A stretch of 64,000 nt of DNA from Sphingobium sp. YR768 (GTDB lineage: Bacteria; Pseudomonadota; Alphaproteobacteria; Sphingomonadales; Sphingomonadaceae), in NCBI RefSeq assembly GCF_900111125.1, contig NZ_FOGE01000017.1, forward strand, positions 1-64,000, read 5' to 3'. The notes below the pieces were generated by a model. It was given only the letters and a program-made list of their open reading frames with translations. It had not been told where the DNA came from and ran no database searches. A program made the translations under genes and the position numbers. Shown here in pieces: positions 33,858-42,864 of the stretch (within the stretch, counting starts at the first letter, position 1; the number at the start of each line of letters is the position of its first letter).

Positions 33858-35192
33858 TCAGGGCAACAATGGCCCCCAGGCCGGGTCGGAACCGCTCAGC
33901 GGCGTCGGGATGCGTCGTTCGTTCACGCCCGTCAGATCGACCTGCCACACCTGGCTGCTGCCCTGCTTGCCGGGCGTCGTACGGAAGAATTGCAGCACAC
34001 GGCCATTGGGCGACCAGGTCGGCTGTTCATCCTGCCAGCCATTGGTCAGGATGCGCTCATTGTCGCCGCTGGGCGTCATCACTGCCACCTTGAAGTCGCC
34101 CGACAGCTTGGTGAAGGCGATCAGGTCGCCGCGCGGGCTCCATTCGGGCGTCGCATAGCGGCCGCCGCCATGGCTGATCCGCCGCTGGTTGGAACCGTCG
34201 GCGTTCATGACATAGATTTGCTGCCCGCCCGACCGGTCGCTTTCGAACACGATCTGCCGGCCATCCGGCGAATAGCTGCCGCCCACGTCGATGCCGGGCG
34301 ATGTCGTCAGCCGCACCGGCGCGCCGCCATTGGCCGACACGCGATAGATATCGGTATTGCCGGCAACCGCCATCGAGAAGAGAATGTTGCGGCCATCGGG
34401 CGACCAGCGCGGCGCGAAGGTCGTGTTGTTGCTTTCCGTCACCAGCTTCTGCTGCCCGGTGCCGATGTCATAGATATAGATGCGCACCCGGCTGCCCAGA
34501 TAGCTCACATAGACGATCGACTTGTAATCGGGCGAGAAACGCGGCGTCAGCGCGATCGACTGGCCATTGGTGATGAAGCGGTGGTTGGCGCCGTCGCTGT
34601 CCATGATGGCCAGCCGCTTCACGCGATTCCCCTTGGGGCCGCTCTCGGCGATATAAGCGATGCGGCTGTCGAAGAAGGGGCTTTCGCCCGACAGGCGGGC
34701 ATAGATGGCGTCGGCGCATTTATGCGCGGCCCGGCGCCAGTCGCGTGGGCTCACGACATAGCCCTGCCGCGTCAGTTCCTGATGCAGCGCCACGTCATAC
34801 AGGTAACAGCCCACGGTAATGTCCGCCTCGCCGCCGGTGGTGCGCACGAAACCCTGCACCAGCGCCTGATAGGCATTCCATTTGTCATAGACCGGGTTCG
34901 TCACCTCGGGGAAGGCGACCGCGGGCATGCCGCCCGGCCCCGACGGATCGAACAGGCCGGAGCCTTTCAGGTCCGAAGCGATCACTTCGGCGATCTTGCG
35001 GCCCAGTTCGCTGGCGGTGCCGGCCGGTGTGGCGACATCCTGCTGCGCGGGCAGGGTGGGCACCGCGATCTTCAGATTGCTGTCGATATTGCCGGTCACG
35101 TCGACCGACAATTGCGCCATGGCGGGCGCAGCCAGCGCGACCGCGACCATGCCGGCAGCCAGCGTCAAACGGCGAAGGAGTGTCTTGGTCAT
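33858..35192 (-). CDS. tolB: Tol-Pal system periplasmic protein TolB
   Basis: TolB is a periplasmic six-bladed beta-propeller that links Pal and TolA during envelope constriction. From ATG 35192 it has 444 residues, with a signal peptide (LAAGMVAVALAAPAMAQ), an N-terminal alpha/beta domain and repeated 'APRWSPDGRNILFS'-type blades ('TPRFSPDYKSIVYVS', 'GSYSPDGRQIVFESDRSGGQ', 'TPEWSPRGDLIAFTK'). The start overlaps the tolA stop as ATGA, so longer frames beginning inside tolA are not used. Confidence 0.97.
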   Translation of the reverse strand: MTKTLLRRLTLAAGMVAVALAAPAMAQLSVDVTGNIDSNLKIAVPTLPAQQDVATPAGTASELGRKIAEVIASDLKGSGLFDPSGPGGMPAVAFPEVTNPVYDKWNAYQALVQGFVRTTGGEADITVGCYLYDVALHQELTRQGYVVSPRDWRRAAHKCADAIYARLSGESPFFDSRIAYIAESGPKGNRVKRLAIMDSDGANHRFITNGQSIALTPRFSPDYKSIVYVSYLGSRVRIYIYDIGTGQQKLVTESNNTTFAPRWSPDGRNILFSMAVAGNTDIYRVSANGGAPVRLTTSPGIDVGGSYSPDGRQIVFESDRSGGQQIYVMNADGSNQRRISHGGGRYATPEWSPRGDLIAFTKLSGDFKVAVMTPSGDNERILTNGWQDEQPTWSPNGRVLQFFRTTPGKQGSSQVWQVDLTGVNERRIPTPLSGSDPAWGPLLP

Positions 35193-36199
35193 CGTGCTTT
35201 CCTCGCATCCACTCGTAGCTTGAGCCACTTCCATTGTTCATAATATTCGGGGGGCAGGTTGCGGAATGGCGATGCCGCCATCACGGCCTGGATCGCCCGC
35301 TCCTTATACACGGAAACCTGCGGCCGGTTGCTCGCCGTCTCCCCCTGCACGTCGATGACGGTCGGTTTGCCGAGAACACGCCCGTTCTGGTCCAGCTTAA
35401 CGTCCAGCAACGCCACAAGTTGCTCGACATCCGCGCCCGACGGCAGCCGCAGATGCGGATAGATTTGCTCGCTGATCACCCGATCCAGCGCCGCCTTCTG
35501 CTGCGGTCCCATGGCCGCGGCCGGTGGTGGGGCGGCCTTGCGCGGCGCATCTGAGCTGGTGTCGATGCCCTTCAGGAAATCCTTGCCCAGCAACGAACCC
35601 TTGGGCTTGTCCGCCTTGCCCTGGCCGGATGCGCGCGCGGGTGCATCCGCCTTCGTCTTGGCATCGCTCTTGCTCGACTTGGCTGGCGCGCTCGCCGCCG
35701 CTTTGGGCTTGTCAGGCGCAGGCTTCGCCTTGGCCGCCGGCTTTTCGGGCGCGGGCTTGGCCTTGGGCGCCGGTTTTTCCGGTGCCGGCTTCGGCTTGGC
35801 CGGGGTCTTGGCGACCTCCTTCTTGGGCGGCGCCGGCTTTTCCCTGGGCTTGGGCGGCTGCTCCTTCACCACCGGCTTGGGCGGCGGCGGGGCAGGGGTG
35901 GGTTTCGGCTTGGGCGGCGCAGGTGTCGGCTCCGGCTCGGGCGCCGGTTCGGGCAGGGGCGCGGGCTTGGCGTCCTCCGTCGGTCCCTGCTCCGGCGCAA
36001 CGCTGGGCGGGGGCGGCTGGGTCGACACTTGCGGCGCCGTCGATTGCAGCGCCACCTCGTCCACCAGGTTCACGTCCATCGGCGGCGACTTCAGCTTCAG
36101 CGGATTGGGAGTGGCCAGGAAACCGGCCGACAGCAGCCCGAACAGCAGGACATGTCCCACCGTCGCGACGCCAAGGCCGATTTTTTCCGCACGATTCAT
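35189..36199 (-). CDS. tolA: Tol-Pal inner-membrane linker TolA
   Basis: TolA spans the periplasm between TolQR and Pal/TolB. The 336-residue protein has one N-terminal membrane helix ('GVATVGHVLLFGLLSAGFLA'), a long Pro/Lys/Ala-rich stretch of 'PAPEKPAPKAKPAPEKPAAK'-like repeats (about 75-200), and a C-terminal TolA/TonB-like domain ('VISEQIYPHLRLPSGADVEQ'). It lies 18 bases after tolR and overlaps tolB. The repeated low-complexity segment creates a long antisense frame that is not a gene. Confidence 0.93.
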   Translation of the reverse strand: MNRAEKIGLGVATVGHVLLFGLLSAGFLATPNPLKLKSPPMDVNLVDEVALQSTAPQVSTQPPPPSVAPEQGPTEDAKPAPLPEPAPEPEPTPAPPKPKPTPAPPPPKPVVKEQPPKPREKPAPPKKEVAKTPAKPKPAPEKPAPKAKPAPEKPAAKAKPAPDKPKAAASAPAKSSKSDAKTKADAPARASGQGKADKPKGSLLGKDFLKGIDTSSDAPRKAAPPPAAAMGPQQKAALDRVISEQIYPHLRLPSGADVEQLVALLDVKLDQNGRVLGKPTVIDVQGETASNRPQVSVYKERAIQAVMAASPFRNLPPEYYEQWKWLKLRVDARKAR

Positions 36200-36217
36200 A
36201 TGGCTGACCTATGGCCC

Positions 36218-36687
<470 letters not shown>

Positions 36688-36688
<1 letters not shown>

Positions 36689-37392
36689 CAGCGTTGGGCC
36701 TCCAACTCACGGCTGAGCGTCGAATAGAAACCATCGGCAAAGCGCGTCAGCCCTGATTCCAGCCGGTTGATGCCATGGCTGAAGCGGTTGTAGGCGATGA
36801 CCGCCGGGATCGCCGCGAACAGGCCGATGGCGGTGGCGAACAGCGCCTCAGCAATGCCCGGCGCCACGACGGCGAGCGAACTATTCTGCTCCGCCGCGAT
36901 CGACGTGAAGGCGCGCATGATGCCCCACACCGTGCCGAACAGGCCGACGAAGGGCGCGACCGACCCGATCGTCGCCAAGATGTTCAGCCGGTCGGAAAGC
37001 CGGTCGATCTCGGCCGCGATCGCGCTCGACATGGCGGTCGACAGGCGGTCGCGCGTGCCGTCACGGTCGATCACGCGCTGCGCGGTCGACCGGCGCCATT
37101 CGCCGACGCCTGCCGCCATTACCTTGGCAGCAGGAAAATCGGTCTTGCCGCGCGATTCATAGAAGCGGTCGATATCTTCCGCCTTCCAGAAATCCGCCTC
37201 GAACTTGCGGCTTTCCTTGTTCGCTTTGCGCAGTGTGACGCTGAAGCCGACGATCATGGCCCAGGTCCAGATGCTGGCCAGCAACAGGCCGATCATCACC
37301 CCTTTGACGACGATGTCGGCCTGCAAAAACAGGGCGAGGGGAGAGATGGTCGCGGCGTCGGTCATCGCGCCGGCAGGCAGGTTGAGGGTCAT
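36688..37392 (-). CDS. tolQ: Tol-Pal proton channel protein TolQ
   Basis: TolQ is an ExbB-family inner-membrane protein that forms the motor with TolR. The 234 residues have three membrane helices and the family blocks 'LATIGSVAPFVGLFGTVWGI' and 'GIAEALFATAIGLFAAIPAV'. The start at ATG 37392 overlaps ybgC by four bases (ATGA); an internal ATG at 37365 (MTDAATISP) is an alternative start. Confidence 0.96.
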
Positions 37393-37859
37393 GGGTGGAT
37401 GTCTTCCCCTTGGAGCAGGCGAGTGAAAATGGCGGTCCAGGCCTTGGGCTGTCGCTGCGGGCGACCCTGCGGCGTCAGCCAGGCGACGGTGACGGTGGCG
37501 TCGGTCAACTGTTCCTCGCCGCGCATGACTGACTGATGAATGGAACAGCTTGCCGCGCGCACATCGGTCACGCGGCTGACCACCATCAGGTCGTCGTCCA
37601 GCCGGGCCGGGCGGCGATAGCGGATATGGAGGTCGGTGACGGCATAGACGCCGTCGCCCGCTTCATGATTGCCGCGCTGGTCGATCCCGGCGATGCGCAG
37701 CATGTCGGACCGGGCGCGCTCCATATAGCGTAGATAATTGGCGTGATAGACCAGACCCGACAGATCGGTATCCTCGAAATAGATGCGCAGCGGGAAATGA
37801 TGCACGGCGGCAAGGAAGCGTCCGGTCGCCGGCGCTGGCATCAAATCGAAAACGGGCAT
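37389..37859 (-). CDS. ybgC: Acyl-CoA thioesterase YbgC
   Basis: This hot-dog-fold thioesterase is the conserved first gene of tol-pal operons. The 156 residues contain the family motif 'RIYFEDTDLSGLVYHANYLR' with the catalytic aspartate, then 'YMERARSDMLR' and 'IRYRRPARLDDDLMV'. ATG 37859 gives a slightly extended N-terminus; ATG 37841 is possible. It is divergent from the hydroxybutyryl-CoA dehydrogenase gene across 157 bases that must hold both promoters. Confidence 0.95.
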   Translation of the reverse strand: MPVFDLMPAPATGRFLAAVHHFPLRIYFEDTDLSGLVYHANYLRYMERARSDMLRIAGIDQRGNHEAGDGVYAVTDLHIRYRRPARLDDDLMVVSRVTDVRAASCSIHQSVMRGEEQLTDATVTVAWLTPQGRPQRQPKAWTAIFTRLLQGEDIHP

Positions 37860-38016
37860 GCCGGGCTTTTAACCATGGCCGCCGCGCCGCGCAAAGCCGG
37901 AAATGATGGGAATGTGCGCATTCCGTCCTTCCTGCCCCTTCGCACCATCGCCACTGGCCGACCGCCGGTGCCGCAGTTAAGGGATAAGGGACGCATTCAA
38001 GCATGGAGAGCAGGAT

Positions 38017-38895
38017 ATGACGGATATTCGCACGGTGGGCGTGATCGGCGCCGGACAGATGGGCGCTGGCATCGCCCAGGTCGCGGCGCAGGCCGGCTAT
38101 GCCGTCATCCTGTCCGACATCGACCTTGCCCGCGCGGAAAAGGGCGTGGCCGGCATCGCCAAGCTGCTCGCCCGTGCGGTGGAGAAGGAAAAGATCAGCC
38201 AGGCGGACGCCGATGCCGCGCTCGCCCGAATCACGCCGGTCGGCGACATCGCCCCGCTGGCCGATGCGCAACTGGTGATCGAGGCTGCGACCGAGCGGGA
38301 AGAGATCAAGCGCGCCATCTTCGCCAATGTCGGCAAGATCCTGGCCGATGACGCGATCCTCGCCACCAACACCTCCTCCATCCCGATCACCCGTCTGGCC
38401 CAGGCCGCGCCCGATGCCGGGCGCTTCGTCGGCGTCCATTTCTTCAATCCGGTGCCGGTGATGGTGCTGGTGGAGGTCATTCGCGGCCTCGCCACCACAC
38501 CCGAAACGGTCGCGGCGGTCGAAGGCTTCGCGTCGAAGATCGGCAAGACCACCGTCCATGCCTTCGACGCGCCGGGCTTCGTCGTGAACCGCATCCTGCT
38601 GCCGATGCTGAACGAAGCGGTGTTCGTGCTGGGCGAAGGCGTGGGCAGCGTGGTCGATATCGATCAGGGCTGCAAACTGGGCCTCAACCATCCCATGGGT
38701 CCGCTGACGTTGCTCGATTTCGTCGGCCTCGACACCGCACTGGAAATCCTCAACGTCTTCCTCACCACCACCGGCGACCCCAAATATCGCCCCGCGCCGC
38801 TGCTGGTCAAATATGTCGAGGCTGGCTGGTACGGCCGCAAGACCGGGCGCGGCTTCTATGACTATTCGGGTCCGGAACCCGTGCCTACGCGCTAA
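38017..38895 (+). CDS. 3-hydroxybutyryl-CoA dehydrogenase
   Basis: This enzyme interconverts acetoacetyl-CoA and 3-hydroxybutyryl-CoA with NAD(P). The 292-residue protein starts with the Rossmann motif '[18 protein letters not shown]'. It has the catalytic His-Glu region '[17 protein letters not shown]', and the C-terminal helical domain with '[18 protein letters not shown]' and '[19 protein letters not shown]'. It stands alone, with repeats after it. Similar proteins are named HbdA or PaaH depending on context; no such context is visible, so no symbol is given. Confidence 0.95.
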   Translation: MTDIRTVGVIGAGQMGAGIAQVAAQAGYAVILSDIDLARAEKGVAGIAKLLARAVEKEKISQADADAALARITPVGDIAPLADAQLVIEAATEREEIKRAIFANVGKILADDAILATNTSSIPITRLAQAAPDAGRFVGVHFFNPVPVMVLVEVIRGLATTPETVAAVEGFASKIGKTTVHAFDAPGFVVNRILLPMLNEAVFVLGEGVGSVVDIDQGCKLGLNHPMGPLTLLDFVGLDTALEILNVFLTTTGDPKYRPAPLLVKYVEAGWYGRKTGRGFYDYSGPEPVPTR

Positions 38896-38911
38896 CCCGC
38901 ATATTCATTTT

Positions 38912-39001
38912 CGTCATTCCCGTGAAAGCGGGAATCCATCTCTCGACACTATTTTATGACGCGAAGGCGAGGGGATGGTCCCCGCCTTCGTAAGGATGAC
39001 G
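38912..39001. repeat. Composite palindromic repeat
   Basis: CGTCATTCCCGTGAAAGCGGGAATCCATCTC at 38912 faces a diverged inverted partner ending in AAGGATGACGG at about 39001. It is the same family as 5437-5525 and lies between two convergent genes, where it may act as a transcription end. Confidence 0.75.
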
Positions 39002-39029
39002 GCGTTATATGGTGGCGCTTGGGTGCTCT

Positions 39030-40055
39030 TTACCCCGCACTCAACCCATGTTTCTTCATGCAATGGCGCAACTGGTCATAGGTCAGGCCCAGCCCCTTGG
39101 CGGTGGCGCGCTGATTATAGCGGAACCGGTCCAGCGCGGCGCGGATGATCGCCGCCTCATGGCTGTCCACCGCCAGACGCAGGTCGGTAATCTCGTCATA
39201 GGCCGTGGGCGCTGCGACGGGCGCGGCGGCAGGCATATCTTTGGGCGCCGCTTCGGCCCTGGGCATCATCGGCTTTGGTTTCCATGGCGAAGCGAAGGGA
39301 TCGAAGGTGATGCGGCTGATCGGTCGCGCCGGCTCGTGCCAGCGATAGACGGCCCGCTCCACCACGTTGCGCAATTCGCGCACATTGCCCGGCCAGCCAT
39401 AGCCTTCCAGTTCCGCTGCGCAGGCCGCCGCAAAACCCGGCCATTGCGGCCAGTTGAGTTCGGCCGCCATGCGCCGCCCGAAATGGTCGGCCAGCACCGA
39501 CACATCCCCCTCCCGCGCGCGTAGCGGGGGCAGGGTGATGACCTCGAAACTCAGCCGATCCAGCAAATCGGGCCGGAACCGCCCGGCCTCCGCAGCGGCG
39601 GGCAAATCCTCATTGGTCGCCGCCACGATCCGCACATCCACCCGCTGCGGTCGCGATGCGCCGATCCGTGTCACCTCGCCATATTCGACCACGCGCAGCA
39701 GTCGTTCCTGCGCCGCCATCGACAGCGTGCCCAGTTCGTCCAGAAACAGCGTGCCGCCATCGGCTTCCTCGAACCGCCCCGGCCGCGCCTTGGTCGCGCC
39801 GGTAAAGGCACCCTGTTCATGGCCGAACAATTCAGCCTCGATCAGCGTTTCAGGCAAAGCTGCGCAGTTCATCGTGATCAGCGGCTCACCCCAGCGCGGC
39901 GACAGATGGTGCAGCCGTTCGGCGATCAGTTCCTTGCCGGTGCCGCGCTCGCCGATCACCAGCACCGGCCGGTTCAGCTCGGCCGCGCGGCCCGCCTGCT
40001 CGACCGCGTCGAGAAAGGCGAAGCTTTGGCCGACAAACTGCGTATTTTTCTCCAT
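39030..40055 (-). CDS. pspF: Phage shock operon sigma-54 activator PspF
   Basis: PspF drives sigma-54 transcription of the psp operon and is held inactive by PspA. The 341-residue protein has no sensory domain. The AAA+ core shows Walker A 'VIGERGTGKELIAERLHHLS', the sigma-54 contact loop 'GAFTGATKARPGRFEEADGG', Walker B 'GGTLFLDELGTL' and 'GYGWPGNVRELRNVVERAVY'. A Fis-type helix-turn-helix ends it ('YNQRATAKGLGLTYDQLRHC'). ATG 40055 is chosen because the family begins just before 'FVGQSFAF'. It is divergent from the psp operon. Confidence 0.95.
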   Translation of the reverse strand: MEKNTQFVGQSFAFLDAVEQAGRAAELNRPVLVIGERGTGKELIAERLHHLSPRWGEPLITMNCAALPETLIEAELFGHEQGAFTGATKARPGRFEEADGGTLFLDELGTLSMAAQERLLRVVEYGEVTRIGASRPQRVDVRIVAATNEDLPAAAEAGRFRPDLLDRLSFEVITLPPLRAREGDVSVLADHFGRRMAAELNWPQWPGFAAACAAELEGYGWPGNVRELRNVVERAVYRWHEPARPISRITFDPFASPWKPKPMMPRAEAAPKDMPAAAPVAAPTAYDEITDLRLAVDSHEAAIIRAALDRFRYNQRATAKGLGLTYDQLRHCMKKHGLSAG

Positions 40056-40134
40056 GCGCCAACTTATGGTGAAATTTCCCACCTTTCGGCAAGTCAAATT
40101 CTGGCACGGGCCCCTCAGCTGAACCGAAAATGAA

Positions 40135-40174
40135 GGAAATCCGCCATTTCCTCAAATTGGCACGCTGTCTGCAA
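40135..40174 (+). promoter_or_regulatory. Sigma-54 promoter of the psp operon with an inverted repeat
   Basis: TTGGCACGCTGTCTGCAAA (40157-40175) has the GG and GC pairs (40159-40160 and 40171-40172) ten bases apart, as sigma-54 needs. Just upstream GGAAAT-CCGCC-ATTTCC (40135-40151) is a perfect inverted repeat that may bind PspF or another factor, although PspF sites are usually farther from the promoter. Confidence 0.8.
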
Positions 40175-40239
40175 AGCTATGGGCAATCCGCAGCGAAATG
40201 CGGAACACACATGAAGGCCAAGGTTCAGGGAGCTAAGAA

Positions 40240-40413
40240 ATGGAAAAGCAGACCAACAGCGTTCGCGAAATCGGCCAGCTTATGTCGGTCGCCATCGCCG
40301 CCGTCCTGTTCGGATCGACTCTGATCCTTTCGGCGGTCGGTCCGGCCCGCGCCAGCGAAGGCGTGGTTCTCGCGACGCAAGACACCCCCGCGACCCTGCG
40401 CTATCTTGCGTAA
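40240..40413 (+). CDS. 57-residue membrane or exported peptide at the head of the psp operon
   Basis: ATG at 40240 opens a 57-codon frame ending at TAA 40411-40413, with AGGGAG upstream. The peptide starts 'MEKQTNSVREIGQLMSV', has a hydrophobic run 'SVAIAAVLFGSTLILSAVG' (about 16-34), then 'PARASEGVV', where an Ala-x-Ala signal-peptidase site is possible, and a short tail ending 'TLRYLA'. It is the first gene after the sigma-54 promoter and 88 bases before pspA. I recognise no family. It may be a small envelope-stress peptide in the style of PspD or PspG, but that is only inference. Confidence 0.7.
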   Translation: MEKQTNSVREIGQLMSVAIAAVLFGSTLILSAVGPARASEGVVLATQDTPATLRYLA

Positions 40414-40501
40414 GGATCGCAAACCCCGGCCGGGGCGGGAATGCCCCCCTCTCGCCCGCCCCGGCACCTGACCATGAGATACGACCAGGAGTGACGTTAA
40501 A

Positions 40502-41170
40502 ATGGGTATTTTCTCCCGCACCCGCGACATCATCGCCGCCAATGTCACCGACTTGCTGGACAAGGCGGAAGACCCGGCGAAGATGATCCGCATGATCATC
40601 CTCGAAATGGAGGAGACGCTGGTGGAAGTCCGCGCCTCGGCCGCTCGCACCATCGCCGACCAGAAGGAAATGCGCCGCCACATCGCCAAGCTGAATGCCT
40701 TGCAGGATAGCTGGACGGAAAAGGCGCAGCTTGCCCTGTCGAAGGATCGCGAAGACCTCGCGAAGGCCGCGCTGGTCGAGCGTCAGAAGGCGGCCGACAT
40801 GGCCGACCATCTCAATCATGAGATAGAGACGCTGGACGAAGCGCTGCGCGCCTCGGAAGAGGATATCGCCAAGTTGCAAGGCAAGCTGCGCGAAGCCCGC
40901 GTCCGCCAGAACAGCCTGGTCACCCGTATGCAGAGCGCCGAAAACCGCCTGCGCGTCCGCGAAGCCTATGCCGGTGAGAAGGTCAATGACGCCTTTGCCC
41001 GCTTCGACATGCTGGAACGCCGCGTCGATCTGGCCGAAGGCCGCGCCGATGCCGTGACGCTGGGTGGCCAGCCCAAGACGCTGGAGGAGGAAATCGCGGA
41101 ATTGAAGTCGGCCGACAAGGTCGATGCCGATCTCGCCGCGCTCAAGGCCAGCATGAACAAGGGAGCCTGA
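40502..41170 (+). CDS. pspA: Phage shock protein A (PspA/IM30 family)
   Basis: PspA is an ESCRT-III-like coiled-coil protein that binds damaged inner membrane and inhibits PspF. The 222 residues begin with the amphipathic helix 'GIFSRTRDIIAANVTDLLDK' and continue as a long coiled coil ('MIRMIILEMEETLVEVRASA', 'HLNHEIETLDEALRASEEDI', 'RMQSAENRLRVREAY'). It ends 'ALKASMNKGA'. Four bases separate it from pspB. Confidence 0.97.
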   Translation: MGIFSRTRDIIAANVTDLLDKAEDPAKMIRMIILEMEETLVEVRASAARTIADQKEMRRHIAKLNALQDSWTEKAQLALSKDREDLAKAALVERQKAADMADHLNHEIETLDEALRASEEDIAKLQGKLREARVRQNSLVTRMQSAENRLRVREAYAGEKVNDAFARFDMLERRVDLAEGRADAVTLGGQPKTLEEEIAELKSADKVDADLAALKASMNKGA

Positions 41171-41174
41171 TCCG

Positions 41175-41444
41175 ATGGAAGACGTGTTCCTGCCGATCAT
41201 GGTCTGCGGCATGCTGTTCATCGGCATGCCCTGGCTGATCTTCCACTATGTCACCAAGTGGAAGCAGGCGCCCAAGATCACCGACGAGGATGAGAAGCTG
41301 CTGGACGATCTCCACCTTCTCGCCCGTCGCCTCGAAGAACGGCTCCAGACGGTCGAACGGATCGTCGCCGCCGACAACCCCGATTTCCGCCCGCAGCGCC
41401 CGGCCCAGGAGCCGGACGACTATAGCTTCGACCGGAGGAACTGA
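41175..41444 (+). CDS. pspB: Phage shock protein B
   Basis: PspB is a small inner-membrane protein that, with PspC, senses envelope stress. The 89 residues contain one membrane helix ('LPIMVCGMLFIGMPWLIFHY') and a cytoplasmic helix 'DDLHLLARRLEERLQTVERI', then 'VAADNPDFRPQ'. The segment 'LEERLQTVERIVAADNPDF' is repeated with variation in the four small proteins downstream. One base separates its stop from pspC. Confidence 0.95.
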   Translation: MEDVFLPIMVCGMLFIGMPWLIFHYVTKWKQAPKITDEDEKLLDDLHLLARRLEERLQTVERIVAADNPDFRPQRPAQEPDDYSFDRRN

Positions 41445-41445
41445 C

Positions 41446-41826
41446 ATGACCGCCCGCCGCACCAAATTCTATCTCGACAAGGCCAATGGCAAATGGATGG
41501 GCGTATGCTCGGGCATTGCCGACTATAGCGGGATCGACGTTGTCTGGGTTCGCGTGGGCGCGGTGCTCATCACCCTGATGGGCGCCTTCCCCTGGACGCT
41601 GATCGCCTATGGCGTCGTTGCCTATTTCGCGGAAAACAAGCCGTCCGGCCTCTATGCCGACCGCGATGATGAAAAATTCTGGCAGGGCGTACGCAGCAAC
41701 CCGGCGCGCTCCACCCGCGATGTCCGCTCCAAATTCCGCGATATCGATCGCCGCCTGGCCGACATCGAAATCTATTATACCAGCCGCAACACCCGGCTCG
41801 CCGACGAGATCGACAGCCTGCGCTGA
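41446..41826 (+). CDS. pspC: Phage shock protein C
   Basis: PspC is the inner-membrane stress partner of PspB. From ATG 41446 it has 126 residues: the PspC domain 'GKWMGVCSGIADYSGIDVVW', hydrophobic 'VGAVLITLMGAFPWTLIAYG' and a cytoplasmic tail. The tail ends 'IDRRLADIEIYYTSRNTRL' followed by 'ADEIDSLR', which lines up with the C-terminal helices of PspB and the next small proteins. AGGAGG-like GGAGGA precedes the start. Confidence 0.95.
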   Translation: MTARRTKFYLDKANGKWMGVCSGIADYSGIDVVWVRVGAVLITLMGAFPWTLIAYGVVAYFAENKPSGLYADRDDEKFWQGVRSNPARSTRDVRSKFRDIDRRLADIEIYYTSRNTRLADEIDSLR

Positions 41827-41862
41827 GCGCCCGGCTGGGGCACATAACAGGGAGAGACAGTC

Positions 41863-42153
41863 ATGAGCTTCGCTGGTCCTGCTTTCATTCTATCCATCAT
41901 CGCCATGTCGACGTTGGGCTGGGTCGTCACCACCTGGGTCCGTGCCCGTCACGGCTATCCGGTGGAAAATGAATGGTCGGGCGTCGCTCATCGAACCGAT
42001 CCCGACGCCGGTCGAAAAATCGACCTTCTTTCAAACGAAAACGAAAAGCTGGTTGGCCGCATCAGCCGTCTTGAAGAGCGCATCGCCGTGCTGGAGAGGA
42101 TCGCCACCGATCCCGCCACCCGCACCGCGCGCGACATCGAAGCGCTACGCTGA
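41863..42153 (+). CDS. Small PspB-like membrane/coiled-coil protein 1
   Basis: The 96-residue protein has one N-terminal membrane helix ('GPAFILSIIAMSTLGWVVTT'), a basic-aromatic turn 'TWVRARHGYPVENEW' and a C-terminal helix with 'RLEERIAVLERIATDPATR', ending 'DIEALR'. The C-terminal motif matches PspB; the turn is nearly repeated in the next gene. It lies 36 bases after pspC with its own GGGAGAGA site. A role as an extra envelope-stress sensor or PspA partner is inferred from position and shape; no database name is claimed. Confidence 0.85.
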   Translation: MSFAGPAFILSIIAMSTLGWVVTTWVRARHGYPVENEWSGVAHRTDPDAGRKIDLLSNENEKLVGRISRLEERIAVLERIATDPATRTARDIEALR

Positions 42154-42179
42154 CCGACCAGGCAAGGGAGTAGATCAAG

Positions 42180-42491
42180 ATGTTTCCATTCGAAGCTTTC
42201 GCGCCGGTCGCCGTCATCGTCGGATCGCTGGGGGTCGCCGGTTGGATCTTCACCACCTGGCTCCGCATCAAACATGGCTATCCGCTGGAAAATAGCTGGG
42301 GCAAGGCGGTCTATCCGCAAAAAAATGCGGAAATGATCGAGCGCATCAAACTGCTGAGCCAGGAAAATGCCCAGCTTCGCGCCGAAATCGGATCGATGAA
42401 GGATCGGCTCATCGTGGTCGAACGCATCGTCACCGACGAAAGCCACCAACTCAATCGCGAAATCGAACGGCTGCGCAGCCCGGCCAACTAA
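42180..42491 (+). CDS. Small PspB-like membrane/coiled-coil protein 2
   Basis: The 103-residue protein shows a membrane helix ('FAPVAVIVGSLGVAGWIFTT'), the turn 'TWLRIKHGYPLENSW' shared with the previous protein, and a coiled-coil tail ending 'MKDRLIVVERIVTDESHQL', then 'NREIERLRSPAN'. It is preceded by AAGGGAG, 26 bases after its paralog. The pair looks like a tandem duplication with divergence in the linker. Orientation with the helix in the membrane and the tail in the cytoplasm is assumed from positive residues after the helix. Confidence 0.85.
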   Translation: MFPFEAFAPVAVIVGSLGVAGWIFTTWLRIKHGYPLENSWGKAVYPQKNAEMIERIKLLSQENAQLRAEIGSMKDRLIVVERIVTDESHQLNREIERLRSPAN

Positions 42492-42492
42492 C

Positions 42493-42539
42493 GGCATCAT
42501 TCGAAAAAGTGGGAACCGGTTTTTCGGCAAAATGATGCC
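42493..42539. repeat. Hairpin repeat inside the psp operon
   Basis: GGCATCATT ... AATGATGCC forms the outer arms, and CGAAAAA ... TTTTTCG around GTGGGAACCGG the inner arms. Elements with the GGAACCGGTTTTTCG core are scattered in many alphaproteobacterial genomes. Here it separates small proteins 2 and 3 and could stabilise or end part of the transcript. Confidence 0.7.
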
Positions 42540-42583
42540 AAACCAAACTGCGCGCGCCATAATCTTGTCAGGGAGTGATCAAA

Positions 42584-42835
42584 ATGGGCCCGTTTGAAAT
42601 GGTCGTCGCCATCGTCGCGATCACCGCCGTCGCCAGCATCGTCCGCGCCAAATATGGCGTCGTGCGCCATGGCAAGGGCGAAGCGCTGATCCAGCGCGGC
42701 CCCGATCCGGAAACGGAAAGGCTGCGCGCGGAAGTGAAGGCACTCAAGGACCGCGTCGCCGTGCTGGAACGGCTCGCAACGGATGGCTCCACCGCGCTGG
42801 AGCGGGAATTCGAAAAACTCCGGGACCGCGACTGA
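42584..42835 (+). CDS. Small PspB-like membrane/coiled-coil protein 3
   Basis: From ATG 42584 the protein has 83 residues: a short hydrophobic helix ('FEMVVAIVAITAVASIV'), a basic turn 'RAKYGVVRHGKG', a charged linker and the C-terminal helix 'LKDRVAVLERLATDGSTAL' followed by 'EREFEKLRDRD'. A GTG at 42575 is another possible start, but GGGAG then lies too close. The helix matches PspB and proteins 1 and 2. It follows the hairpin repeat at 42493-42539. Confidence 0.83.
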   Translation: MGPFEMVVAIVAITAVASIVRAKYGVVRHGKGEALIQRGPDPETERLRAEVKALKDRVAVLERLATDGSTALEREFEKLRDRD

Positions 42836-42864
42836 GCGCGCACCGACCGGACAGGGAGGCTTAT

